A program made the translations under genes and the position numbers. From the NCBI GenBank assembly GCA_030562195.1, contig JAUJPP010000007.1:26905769-26969768 (forward strand): DNA of 64,000 bases. Reading direction: 5' to 3'. Shown here one piece after another: positions 21,923 to 33,652 of the stretch. Positions within the stretch are counted from its first letter, which is position 1, and the number at the start of each line of letters is the position of its first letter. This DNA is from Nipponacmea schrenckii (lineage: Eukaryota > Mollusca > Gastropoda > Lottiidae). Below the pieces are notes generated by a model, which was not told where the DNA came from, did not search any database, and was given only the letters and a program-made list of their open reading frames with translations.

Positions 21923-24896
21923 CTGCAGAGGATGTTAAACGTCAAACTGAACTGTTAATATACAATATTTAGTATGCAGGAGTGTTTCCGTTGTGATAAG
22001 TTACATAACCACCACCAATCAAAATACATAAACTTCCAGTTCAGATTGTTGAAATATTCTTTGATAAATATATATAACTCTTTAATATTTAAAAAAAAAT
22101 CCATTACTTCAATTTTTAGATATGTTGAAATTGTTTCATTAAATTTGATTAATATAGAAAAATACCATAGGTTACATTCTGTTGACTTTCAGGTTTAGTC
22201 TATAAATGTATTTGATTTGATCTCAAATGAAACCCGAATAGTAATTAAAATTGTTAATAACAATAATTGTTCTTTGGTTATATTTTTTAATTTATCAATA
22301 CATATAGCCTATAACATAGCTTTTACACCTTCAATCAGGGCTCTTTGACATGTTTTGTCTTCTGATATTTGGAAAGCTTTAAGCTGGCTGTCTTTCAGCA
22401 CAGAAAAACATAGGAATTGGTTTTGATAAACGTTTAGAAGCAGGGTATCCCGAATGTGGTATTTTGGTCCTATTAACAAGGAAGTATAATGAATAGGTTG
22501 TGGTTTGGACATGATGAGTGCGGCTCAATTCGAATTTTGAATTTAAGTGAGTCTGAAATCAACTGACTGATTGCAAATGGGCCAATGGATAACCGCCAAT
22601 TATGAAATCTTGGTCGCAAATTTAAAAATATCCCCTGAAAAAATGGTTGAAATGCTAGGAATCTTATTTTTCAGCAACCGAAACGGATAATAAATTTGGA
22701 TTTACGGATTGAGAAGCTCTGAAAGGACAACATTCCGTGTGTTACAAATATGTAACCCTATACTCTCTTTGCATTTCTGTCAGTAACATATTTATGAAAA
22801 TATTACTTTCGACGCTGTTTTTAAATTGGCTTATAAGGTTAGATGAAATGTAACAAAATGAATAATATTAATTAACCAGCACTTTGTTTTTGGATGCTCT
22901 TAGCAGTTCCCAATTTTAAAAACAAACATTTAAAAAAATCTAAGTGACATTTTTAAACTAAACAATGGAAACGAAAATTACATTAATGATACTCAAAATT
23001 ATTTTGGTTCTTACCTACAAGCATACTCAAAAAATAAAGTTCCCGAAACATTATGTTCTGTAATTCATGAACATGTCAATGAATGTGTTTTCTATTGACT
23101 AAACTATAAACTTGAACACTTGAGGTGGAAACACGACCAGAGCTCTATTATTTGATTTCTTAATCGATATCACGACAGCATTTTAATGTTTCCTTGTTGC
23201 AACGTAGGCCAAGTATTCTCATGCACAATTTGTGGCACTTTGTTTTAAATGCGCTAACGATCAAGCATATTTTAGCTCCCACTTTCATATTTAACAAATT
23301 CCATAATATAATTATTTACAGCTCCACCCCTCCCCAAAAAACAAATTTGTCGAAATGAACCAAATCAACTTTCTTGGGGGTTGTGTTGGATTGAAATTTT
23401 AAGATTCCTTCGTGGAAGGACTCCAAAAATCACAAGAAGATAGCCTTGCGAAGCAAAATGTCATCTTCATACACAAAACCACTATAAACCCACAAAAAAA
23501 TATCATAAGAATCCATCAAGCCTGTAAAGTGAAAACAAACAAATGTGAACAGACCGCCGGACCGCCTGGGAAATTACAATAAATTTGTGGGCGTATAAAA
23601 AGTAGGCCAATTAAAGTTGGTTTGAAAACCTCACAGCGTCATGTGATATACCCAAATATATTAGGCCTATAGCCTTTCTCAGTTTCCTGGTTGCACATTG
23701 TTTTGCATAGTTCGGCTTAAATACAGCAAGCAGGAGCATACACACATTGGGAGTAAAACTCAGTTTCATTTCATTTTCGTAATCATTCCCGTCTCATAGG
23801 AGACAAAGGGCCTGACCTAAATTTTACAAGTGTTAGAATAACGTTACATGGAATTTCGTATATTTGCCGATTGCTATTGGAATAAACGGAATATCACCTG
23901 ATGTTCACGGCTATTACTGCGCGAGTCTGGATGATAGAGGTTTTTCATATGTAGATATTCACTAATCTTTCAAAGAAAGCCTTGAAGGAATTTTGACTCT
24001 GTTATACTTATAAAGTATTCATTATTCACTACATAAATACATTTCAAACATCAATTTTTACAATCTCGTAAAAATCTAAAGCACAAAGTCTAGTCAGATT
24101 TGTGGGAGATTATTTATTATCTACCAGTTTCAACATGGCCACCTTAGCAGCTGTTCGATTCACTGGACGGGTGTGCAGTAAATTTAAGTTTAAAAGCAGT
24201 GTTAAAACTAACTTAATACCATGTCAAATTCATCGTAAGTTTGGAACAACTAGTAAGCTGTTGGCTGGTAAGTGCAACTTAAATGTCTTCAGCAACACAG
24301 GTGTTTCTGCAAATGAACTGAAACTCCCAGAAGTTTATATACCTTAGTCATATATTCCAGAGTTGCCAGATTATTAGGGTCTTGCCTGTTAACTTGCTGT
24401 GATTGCAATTCATTTCTTTTCTTCAGTTCTTCTTTATAATTGATAGACCCATCTCAAAGCTTTAATAATACCTAATTATGTCATTCTTTATAAATATACA
24501 GGTTTTGTTCAAATTGTTGTCGGGTACCTGTCTGGCTGTCACGTTTAGATATTGACCATATCCAATGATGTTCGTTGCCAATCCAATGCAGATAGTATTG
24601 ACAGATCATATATTTTGAACCTTGTTTGAATTGCAGGGCGTTTCTTTACACAACAACATGAATGGATAGATGTAGATAAAAATAACGTTGGTACAGTAGG
24701 AATTTCACAATATGCTCAGGTAAGTATACTAATACTGTACCCAAAATATGGCTCTTGGAATAACAGATAATTCCATTCATGCTTCTAAATATTATTTATG
24801 TTTCAATGTTGCCTTAGATTAAAATCAAATGTCTATAATTCATTTGTTTTTAATATGATAACTTAAATGGTTATTATATTAAAATGCAAATATGTA
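21923..24896. repeat. First copy of the GCSH locus (LINE-free, cut by the gap)
   Basis: 21923-23480 matches 25397-26974 and 23481-24896 matches 32994-34424 almost base for base, with scattered substitutions and small indels such as TTTTTTAA versus TTTGTTTAA near 22280. The copy ends exactly at the N run. It lacks the ~6 kb inserted at 26975-32993 in the other copy, and shows the empty site as AAAACCACTATAAACC. Confidence 0.9.
24135..24719 (+). CDS. GCSH: Glycine cleavage H protein, first copy, partial (exons 1-2)
   Basis: Exons 24135-24267 and 24637-24719 are identical in structure to the complete gene at 33653: mitochondrial-type leader from ATG in CAACATGGCC, donor GGCTG|GTAAGTG, acceptor TTGCAG, then QQHEWIDVD and TVGISQYAQ. 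Exons 3-5 would fall in the N gap. Relative to the second copy a TAG replaces AAG at about 24345, but that position is intronic. It is probably the other haplotype of the same gene rather than a paralogue. Confidence 0.85.
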
Positions 24897-25396
24897 NNNN
24901 NNNNNNNNNNNNNNNNNNNNNNNNNNNNNNNNNNNNNNNNNNNNNNNNNNNNNNNNNNNNNNNNNNNNNNNNNNNNNNNNNNNNNNNNNNNNNNNNNNNN
25001 NNNNNNNNNNNNNNNNNNNNNNNNNNNNNNNNNNNNNNNNNNNNNNNNNNNNNNNNNNNNNNNNNNNNNNNNNNNNNNNNNNNNNNNNNNNNNNNNNNNN
25101 NNNNNNNNNNNNNNNNNNNNNNNNNNNNNNNNNNNNNNNNNNNNNNNNNNNNNNNNNNNNNNNNNNNNNNNNNNNNNNNNNNNNNNNNNNNNNNNNNNNN
25201 NNNNNNNNNNNNNNNNNNNNNNNNNNNNNNNNNNNNNNNNNNNNNNNNNNNNNNNNNNNNNNNNNNNNNNNNNNNNNNNNNNNNNNNNNNNNNNNNNNNN
25301 NNNNNNNNNNNNNNNNNNNNNNNNNNNNNNNNNNNNNNNNNNNNNNNNNNNNNNNNNNNNNNNNNNNNNNNNNNNNNNNNNNNNNNNNNNNNNNNN
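24897..25396. other. Assembly gap of 500 N
   Basis: Exactly 500 consecutive N, the usual placeholder for a scaffold join of unknown size. Reading frames across it are meaningless. Confidence 0.99.
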
Positions 25397-26974
25397 CTGC
25401 AGAGGATGTTAAACGTCAAACTGAACTGTTAATATACAATATTTAGTATGCAGGAGTGTTTCCGTTGTGATAAGTTACATAACCACCACCAATCAAAATA
25501 CATAAACTTCCAGTTCAGATTGTTGAAATATTCTTTGATAAATATATATAACTCTTTAATATTTAAAAAAAAATCCATTACTTCAATTTTTAGATATGTT
25601 GAAATTGTTTCATTAAATTTGATTAATATAGAAAAATACCATAGGTTACATTCTGTTGACTTTCAGGTTTAGTCTATAAATGTATTTGATTTGATCTCAA
25701 ATGAAACCCGAATAGTAATTAAAATTGTTAATAACAATAATTGTTCTTTGGTTATATTTGTTTAATTTATCAATACATATAGCCTATAACATAGCTTTTA
25801 CACCTTCAATCAGGGCTCTTTGACATATTTTGTCTTCTGATATTTGGAAAGCTTTAAGCTGGCTGTCTTTCAGCACAGAAAAACATAGGAATTGGTTTTG
25901 ATAAACGTTTAGAAGCAGGGTATCCCGAATGTGGTATTTTGGTCCTATTAACAAGGAAGTATAATGAATAGGTTGTGGTTTGGACATGATGAGTGCGGCT
26001 CAATTCGAATTTTGAATTTAAGTGAGTCTGAAATCAACTGACTGATTGCAAATGGGCCAATGGATAACCGCCAATTATGAAATCTTCGTCGCAAATTTAA
26101 AAATATCCCCTGAAAAAATGGTTGAAATGCTAGGAATCTTATTTTTCAGCAACCGAAACGGATAATAAATTTGGATTTACGGATTGAGAAGCTCTGAAAG
26201 GACAACATTCCGTGTGTTACAAATATGTAACCCTATACTCTCTTTGCATTTCTGTCAGTAACATATTTATGAAAATATTTCAAACTTTCGACGCTGTTTT
26301 TAAATTGGCTTATAAGGTTAGATGAAAATGTTACAAAATGAATAATATTAATTAACCAGCACTTTGTTTTTGGATGCTCTTAGCAGTTCCCAATTTTAAA
26401 AACAAACATTTAAAAAAATCTAAGTGACATTTTTAAACTAAACAATGGAAACGAAAATTACATTAATGATACTCAAAATTATTTTGGTTCTTACCTACAA
26501 GCATACTCAAAAAATAAAGTTCCCGAAACATTATGTTCTGTAATTCATGAACATGTCAATGAATGTGTTTTCTATTGACTAAACTATAAACTTGAACACT
26601 TGAGGTGGAAACACGACCAGAGCTCTATTATTTGATTTCTTAATCGATATCACGACAGCATTTTAATGTTTCCTTGTTGCAACGTAGGCCAAGTATTCTC
26701 ATGCACAATTTGTGGCACTTTGTTTTAAATGCGCTAACGATCAAGCATATTTTAGCTCCCACTTTCATATTTAACAAATTCCATAATATAATTATTTACA
26801 GCTCCCCCCTCCCCAAAAAACAAATTGTCGAAATGAACCAAATCAACTTTCTTGGGGGTTGTGTTGGATTGAAATTTTAAGATTCCTTTGTGGAAGGACT
26901 CCAAAAATCATAAGAAGATAGCCTTGCGAAGCAAAATGACATGTCATGGGGATCATTTTCATACACAAAACCAC
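25397..26974. repeat. Second copy of the GCSH upstream region
   Basis: Starts at CTGCAGAGG directly after the gap and follows 21923-23480 with about 1% difference. The copy is interrupted after AAAACCAC at 26974 and resumes at ACTATAAACC at 32994, downstream of the inserted LINE. No gene is seen inside; the short frames shared by both copies (for example 25448-25672) lack recognisable domains. Confidence 0.9.
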
Positions 26975-27354
26975 CGATCTTCTAATTAAACCATTACCTT
27001 GTAGCTCAGCCCAGTCTGGAATGTCAACATCATTACCCACCAGTTTACCAATAATAATGACGTCACGTCAATCAGTCGACCTTCTAATGCTACTCTAGTT
27101 TTAGTGAATTTTATTTACGAAAAGTAGAGAATTCAGTTAAATTTTTATAACCAGTGTTTTTTCAATACATTCAAGGATAAGGAGGAACTGTAATCAACAT
27201 CTATATAGTGATTATTCAAAGGATTTTTAAGTTTCAATTAGTGGTATGCCAGCAAAGGCTTTCTTTTTCAAAGATGGCCTTGTTTGGTGACGTCATCTAC
27301 TTGACGACGTCGTAAACAATTTTGTACCTTGTGATTTTACTTCAAATTTGCACA

Positions 27355-28881
27355 ATGAATGACAGTATTTCGAAGGAACTGAATGATTTCCTGAGTAATT
27401 TCTCAGACTCTGACTTTGATAGCGACAGTGAAATAGACTTTCCACACCTCAATTCCAAAAGATCAAACTATTCAACTCCATCTCGACCGACTAAGACTTT
27501 ATCGACATCGACCAGCATTTTAAGTCTGGAAAGGAAAAACTTTATTTTGAACCATCCAGATTTTAATTTTGACATTGCAGACTATACACATTATACTAAA
27601 TCTATAGTTATTTCATTTAATAAGGAAGAAACGTACAGACTTATACTTCAGTTTTGTTCGAACCAGTATTCTTTATTCAAGGACGACTCCTTAAATGGCC
27701 AAATTTTCAAAACTTTTGATTCGTCCTTGTCTCCTTCTAATCAATTAAGTACTACGTTAACATTTTACAACAAGAAAAATAAACTCCATGTTCAGGGTTC
27801 AGACTGTTCCAGATGGATCGAGAATGTGTTTTCTAAGTTTATTCCATCTAATCCTGAAATAAGTGACAATCTGGACAAGATTTCTGTGCCCAATGTAAGC
27901 CAAAAGTTTTCTACTGTCGGAACTCAAACTTGTGAACTAAATACCAGTGTAAGTGTACAAACTGATTTTCCTTTCTGTACTTCAACTGAAAAATCAAAGT
28001 GCGAAGCCGCCATAGAGAAGATGTCAATTGAAATTTTGCGACTCTCGGATCAAATCAATGACTTAACCAAGAAACTTTCTGCGGTCTCAGGTCCGATACC
28101 AGTGCCAGTTCCCACTGTTAAACCTACTCAACCTATAAATTTTGATAAAGTTAATGAAGTTATAAAGAAGCAAAACCTTAAGAAGACAACTAAAGCCATT
28201 AAGAAAACTCATGATTTTACAACTCGGCCCATTCAAAGATCCATCGCGTGTGCAGAAACCTTAGTCATTGGAAGTTCTCTCGTGAAGTCCCTTTCTTCGT
28301 TACGACTATCAGACAATTTAGGACAATTATGTGTCATCGATACCAACAGTGGATCGACAATTAGCGAACTTAAACCGAGATTATTACAATTACTTGGTGA
28401 AGCTACGTCTATCAAAAACATTGTGCTCTCTGTCGGAGGAAATGACATAAGCAGGAAATTAGCAACTTTTCAACAATGTGTAAATGACTATAAGAATTTA
28501 TTGAAGGACCTACTAACTAACTATAACGATATTAATATATTTGTATGTTCTGTAATCCCTCGAATTAATCCTTTTAATTTCCAGATGCGGTGCCAAAAAT
28601 TTAACTATTTTCTACGGCAGTTTTGTCATGACAATAGATGTCAGTATATTAATATTTACGATTCTTTCATTTGTAGGTCCCCTCGTGAAGTTTTGGTGCA
28701 AGATGGTGTTCATTTTATAAATAATTTTGGAACTAATATTTTATCTCATATCATTGTAGATTCGGTTGTCAGACAGAACAGAAAATCTAATCCTTTTATT
28801 TATCCTTTAAGGTATAACCCAGAGGCATTAAATTGTATTTTAAATTCACTTTCAGCAACAGCCAGACGTCTATCTTACTAA
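27355..28881 (+). CDS. LINE ORF1 with coiled coil and SGNH-type esterase domain
   Basis: 508 codons from ATG 27355 (CACAATGAAT); a slightly longer frame starts at 27322 from a non-ATG codon. The N-terminal third is Ser/Asp-rich. A coiled coil (IEKMSIEILRLSDQINDLTK) lies around residues 220-245. Then comes a Lys-rich basic stretch, and a C-terminal SGNH-hydrolase domain with its blocks in order: VIGSSLV (nucleophile Ser), LSVGGND (block with Gly/Asn) and DGVHF (catalytic Asp-x-x-His). Esterase-bearing ORF1 proteins are known from CR1 and L2 elements and are thought to act in RNP assembly. The frame is uninterrupted. Confidence 0.85.
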   Translation: MNDSISKELNDFLSNFSDSDFDSDSEIDFPHLNSKRSNYSTPSRPTKTLSTSTSILSLERKNFILNHPDFNFDIADYTHYTKSIVISFNKEETYRLILQFCSNQYSLFKDDSLNGQIFKTFDSSLSPSNQLSTTLTFYNKKNKLHVQGSDCSRWIENVFSKFIPSNPEISDNLDKISVPNVSQKFSTVGTQTCELNTSVSVQTDFPFCTSTEKSKCEAAIEKMSIEILRLSDQINDLTKKLSAVSGPIPVPVPTVKPTQPINFDKVNEVIKKQNLKKTTKAIKKTHDFTTRPIQRSIACAETLVIGSSLVKSLSSLRLSDNLGQLCVIDTNSGSTISELKPRLLQLLGEATSIKNIVLSVGGNDISRKLATFQQCVNDYKNLLKDLLTNYNDINIFVCSVIPRINPFNFQMRCQKFNYFLRQFCHDNRCQYINIYDSFICRSPREVLVQDGVHFINNFGTNILSHIIVDSVVRQNRKSNPFIYPLRYNPEALNCILNSLSATARRLSY

Positions 28882-28900
28882 TTGTTTTAAACCATATAAT

Positions 28901-31683
28901 ATGTATAACTTTTTAAAAGAGCGGGGTCTTCATATTGGTCACTTAAATGTTTGCCATGCGGTAAATAAAAAGACTCAAATTTGCCAACTTATTTCAAATT
29001 TTGACATTTTTGGTTTATCTGAAACTCACCTAAAGTCGTTTGTACCAACTAAATATTTCAGTACTCCAGGATTTCACTTGCCATTTCGAAAAGATAAGTG
29101 TAATAATAGTTCAGCTGGACTTCTACTTTTTGTTAAAGAACATTTAAATTGTAGGAGACGGGAAGATTTAGAATCGCTTGATATAGAATCAATTTGGATT
29201 GAAATAAATCTCTCTAAACATAAACCCTTATTAATATGTTGCATTTATAGGCACCCGAATTCTAATAAATGCTGGTTAGACTCATTTGCTAAAATGACTG
29301 AAAAGGTTTGGAACGAAAATAAAGAAATTATTGTGTTAGGTGATATTAATATTGATGTGTCAAATGGAAAAAATTCAAATTGGAATAATTTACTGTCTTT
29401 ATATAGTTTAAAACAAATTATAAAAGTTCCTACTCGAGTAACTAAAGCATCTTCTACTATCATTGATCATGTTATCGTTTCTAATGGGAGTAGTATTACT
29501 GAAGTTAATGTCCCGGTATATGGTTTATCTGATCACTATACCCAACTTGTATTACCTGGAATAAAAAAGGCGCACATATTCCAAAACCTAAGCATGTTTA
29601 TATTTACTACCGGAGTATGAAACATTTTGATGTAGATTTATTTAATAATGATCTTGCAACAGCCCCTTTTGATAAAATTTATACTAAATCTGACCCCAAT
29701 ATTGCGTTAGAATCTTGGTATAATATTATTCAGCCAATAATTGATACCCATGCACCATTAAAGTTAAAACGTGTCAAAAATGAAATAAAGTCACCCTGGT
29801 TAGACTCTGAAATTTTAAAATTAATGCGCATAAGAGACGGTTTGAAAAAGAAAGGCAAAGATGATGAATATCGGAAGTGTAGAAATTTGGTCATTAAAAT
29901 GATCGATAAAGCCAAAAAGCAGTTTAACATAAAACTTGCTTCAGATCAGAAAAACTCAAAACATATCTGGAAAGTTATCAACTCCTTAACTAATAAGGCT
30001 AATAATTCAACTAATCTGATTCCTTTAGAACCCGAGGTAGTCAATGATCATTTTTCAAATATTGCATCCAAATTGATTAATCAAAAGCATGTTCATAGAA
30101 ATATTGATAAAAGTTATTTCGTAAATAAAATAGAATAATTTGTCACTTCTAAGTTAAATTCTAATGAAGAATGTTAGATTCCCTACATTAACAAATATGA
30201 AGTTTTTAAACAGTTGTCTTCGTTAAATGCAACCAAAAGTGCTGGTTTAGATAAATTAAATCCTCTATTTCTCAAATATGGTGCTTTTACGTTAAGTGGT
30301 CCTTTGACACATATATATAATCTATGCATTGATGCAAATATATTTCCTGATAAATTCAAAGAAGCAAAAGTTTTACCACTGTATAAATCCGGCGCTAAAT
30401 CTGATCCTAATAATTATAGACCAATTTCTGTATTATCTAGTGTATCTAAACCACTTGAAAGACATTATTCAAAACATATAAATAATTTCTTAAATAATAA
30501 TAAGTTATTGTACTCGCACCAATCTGGTTTTAGGTCTAATAGTTCTTGTCAAACAGCTCTGACTAACATAATTGAAAACGTTTATGATGCAGTAAATAAT
30601 AATCTTATGGTTGGTTCTATTTTCTTTGATTTTACAAAAGCATTTGATTTGATTTCCCATGAGATAATTATTGAAAAACTAAAACTATACAAATTTTCGA
30701 ATGCATTAATAACCTTCATAAATTGTTACTTGTCGAATCGTACTCAGCGTTGTTACGTCAATGGAACTCTTTCGTCTTCTCGAAGTATAAAGTATGGAGT
30801 ACCACAAGGATCAATTTTAGGTCCCTTGTTGTTTAATCTTTATATTAATGATTTGCCATTGCATATTAACTCTAACTGTGATCTTTTTGCGGATGATACT
30901 ACGATTTATACTTCTGGTAAATCGGTTACTGACATACAATTAAAATTGCAAGAAGATACTGATGCAATCTTAAACTGGTGTTCCTTTAATGTCATGATTT
31001 TAAATGAAAATAAGACCAAATGTATGTTAATTACAACTTCTCAAAAAAGAAAATATTCATCAGATTTATCAATTGAACTTAATAATCAATTTATTGAACA
31101 AGTTGAAAACTTTAAATTACTAGGTGTTACTGTGAATCAAAATCTCTCATGGACTCCGCACGTAAAGTTCGTTGCTAAAATTTTAAATACTAAGTTATTT
31201 CAACTGCGACAGTTAAGAAAGATCATGCCTGAAAAATATAGATCTATTTTTTATAAATGTCACTTTCAACCATATTTGGATTATTGTTCAACTATTTGGG
31301 ATTCGCACGACATTGCATCGGCCGATATTTTACACAGGCAACAAAAAATTGCTTTTAAATTAATTCTTGGTTCTAAGTATAATACTGATTTGTCACTGAA
31401 TCTTAAAAGGCTTAATATTTTTGACATTAAAACCAGGCATAATTTTAATTCGTATAAATTTATGTATAAAACACTGAACAACTTGTCTCAAGCTATAAAC
31501 AGACGCCTTATTCTAGCATAAATTCAAAACTTGTGCTGCAAAAACCACGAATCAATTTGATTAAACAAAGTATTAAATACAAAGGATCGATTTTATGGAA
31601 TGGTCTAGACGAAAATATTAAATCAGCATCAGATTTTAAGACTTTTCGAAGGATGATTCTTGGTAATCTTTCATTAACATAAG
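28901..31683 (+). pseudogene. LINE ORF2 (endonuclease + reverse transcriptase), broken
   Basis: The first part (28901-29570) is an exonuclease-endonuclease-phosphatase domain: GHLNVCH, LSETHLK, CCIYRHPN, VLGDINID, GLSDHY. A frameshift near 29575 moves translation to the frame used from 29617. Two in-frame stops follow (TAA 30136-30138 and TAG near 30175), then the reverse transcriptase: NNYRPISVL, DFTKAFD, YGVPQGSILGPLLFN and FADDT. Another frameshift near 31510 precedes the C-terminal thumb-like tail, which ends NLSLT at 31683. Few lesions in nearly 2.8 kb indicate recent insertion; the copy is not autonomous as assembled. Confidence 0.85.
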
Positions 31684-32465
31684 CATACTTCCTGTTACAC
31701 GGGTATTCTTTTCACCAACTATAGGCTTACTTGCTGATGGCTATCTTAACAATTGTGTTTCTCCATGATTTAATGATTTAAGTAATTTATTAATTTTATT
31801 TTTCCCTTTCCCACAGGTATATCACCACCAACAATTCTATTTTGGCCTAACTTGAACCATTTTGAAAATCTAAATTACTACTGTCGGGGGATGAGTAAAC
31901 ATCCTTAAAGCTGGTCTTGAGCATGGACAAATCCTACCTCCCCCTCCATAGAAAATAAGAACATAAAATGGAGTAGGGTTGGGTAGCCCGCTCGCAGCAC
32001 ATGCACTGACGCTTTGGCAATTCTTTTTTTCTTTTTTCTGTCCATTATTTACACATGTAATTGTGTATTTTAAAATAAATTGTACGTTGAAATAATACGT
32101 GATTTTTTTTGCGGTCGTGTGCATGGCCGCGGGAACTATATATTACATCCATTTTATAAACTAATTGTAGGTTGAAAATCTGTCCATTCATGCACATGTA
32201 CCGGTCCGTCTTTTTACTCAAATCCGCTCAAATCACACTCAAATCCACTCAAATCCACTCAAATCACACTCAAATCACACTCAAATCTACTCAAATCGCA
32301 ATACGTTCATTGCGGGAGTCAAGCTCAAGATCATAAACACAATTTTAAAAACATAAAAACGTGTTTCATGAATTTAAAGGTTCAGCAATATGAAAGAACG
32401 CACAATATAATCTTTAATTTTTATTCAAGTGACATCAACAAGAAAATTAAAATAATATACAGTAA

Positions 32466-32600
32466 ATGATGATCATAATAATAATAATGATAATGATAAT
32501 AATACATTATCCAATTTTTAATAATAATAATAATAATAATATAATAATAATAATAATAATAAATGTAATAATAATAAATGTAATAATAAATATAATAATA
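32466..32600. repeat. (ATA/AATAAT)n microsatellite in the LINE 3' region
   Basis: Long runs of AATAAT with occasional GATAAT or TGTAAT interruptions. Just upstream, about 32215-32295, is a cluster of CTCAAATCACACTCAAATCC-type repeats, and a T run of about 25 lies near 32866. Confidence 0.85.
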
Positions 32601-33652
32601 ACAGTAATATTAATGAAAACGATACTTTAAAGATTGATAACAAAGATACATAGCCATTCATCGTGCTCTTTCAGATTTAGATCTCTTTCTTTGGAAAGGT
32701 TTTTTTGCAAGGCTTTTGATAGAATTTGGAATTGACAATATACCGTTGGTAGAACAAATATTTTTAGGCTGATGTAAAATATATCTCTGTCCATTTGATA
32801 CACATGTACTTGTGTATTTTTAGTATTTCGGACGAATTGTATATTGAGACATTATGTATTGTCGATTTTTTTTTTTTTTTTTTTTTTTTCCAATGTATTG
32901 CCCCATGGGCTGAATGTGAGACAGGACCATGTCCTTGTGTATTGGGCCTAATTCTGACCCATGTAAAATAAAGAGTTTATTATTATTATTATTACTATAA
33001 ACCCACAAAAAAAATATCATAAGAATCCATCAAGCCTGTAAAGTGAAAACAAACAAATGTGAACAGACCGGCGGACCGCCTGGGAAATTACAATAAATTT
33101 GTGGGCGTATAAAAAGTAGGCCAATTAAAGTTGGTTTGAAAACCTCACAGCGTCATGATATAGGCCTACCCAAATATATTAGGCCTATAGCCTTTCTCAG
33201 TTTCCTGGTTGCACATTGTTTTGCATAGTTCGGCTTAAATACAGCAAGCAGGAGCATACACACATTGGGAGTAAAACTCAGTTTCATTTCATTTTCGTAA
33301 TCATTCCCGTCTCATAGGAGACAAAGGGCCTGACCTAAATTTTACAAGTGTTAGAATAACGTTACATGGAATTTCGTATATTTGCCGATTGCTATTGGAA
33401 TAAACGGAATATCACCTGATGTTCACGGCTATTACTGCGCGAGTCTGGATGATAGAGGTTTTTCATATGTAGATATTCACTAATCTTTCAAAGAAAGCCT
33501 TGAAGGAATTTTGACTCTGTTATACTTATAAAGTATTCATTATTCACTACATAAATACATTTCAAACATCAATTTTTACAATCTCGTAAAAATCTAAAGC
33601 ACAAAGTCCAGTCAGATTTGTGGGAGATTATTTATTATCTACCAGTTTCAAC

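Larger units (their letters stand above)
27060..32993 (+). mobile_element. Near-full-length LINE (CR1/L2-like, esterase ORF1)
   Basis: 5' region 27060-27354, ORF1 27355-28881, ORF2 about 28901-31683 with lesions, then about 1.3 kb of 3' region ending ATGTAAAATAAAGAG and a short (ATT)n tail, which joins host sequence at 32994. The SGNH-esterase ORF1 and apurinic-type endonuclease plus RT in ORF2 fit the CR1/L2-like non-LTR retrotransposons. It is absent from the parallel copy of the locus at 23480. No clear target duplication beyond a shared AC is visible. Confidence 0.85.

Noticed and set aside
24867..25446. Frames spanning the N run
   Set aside because: Undetermined bases are translated as X; there is no sequence to support a gene.
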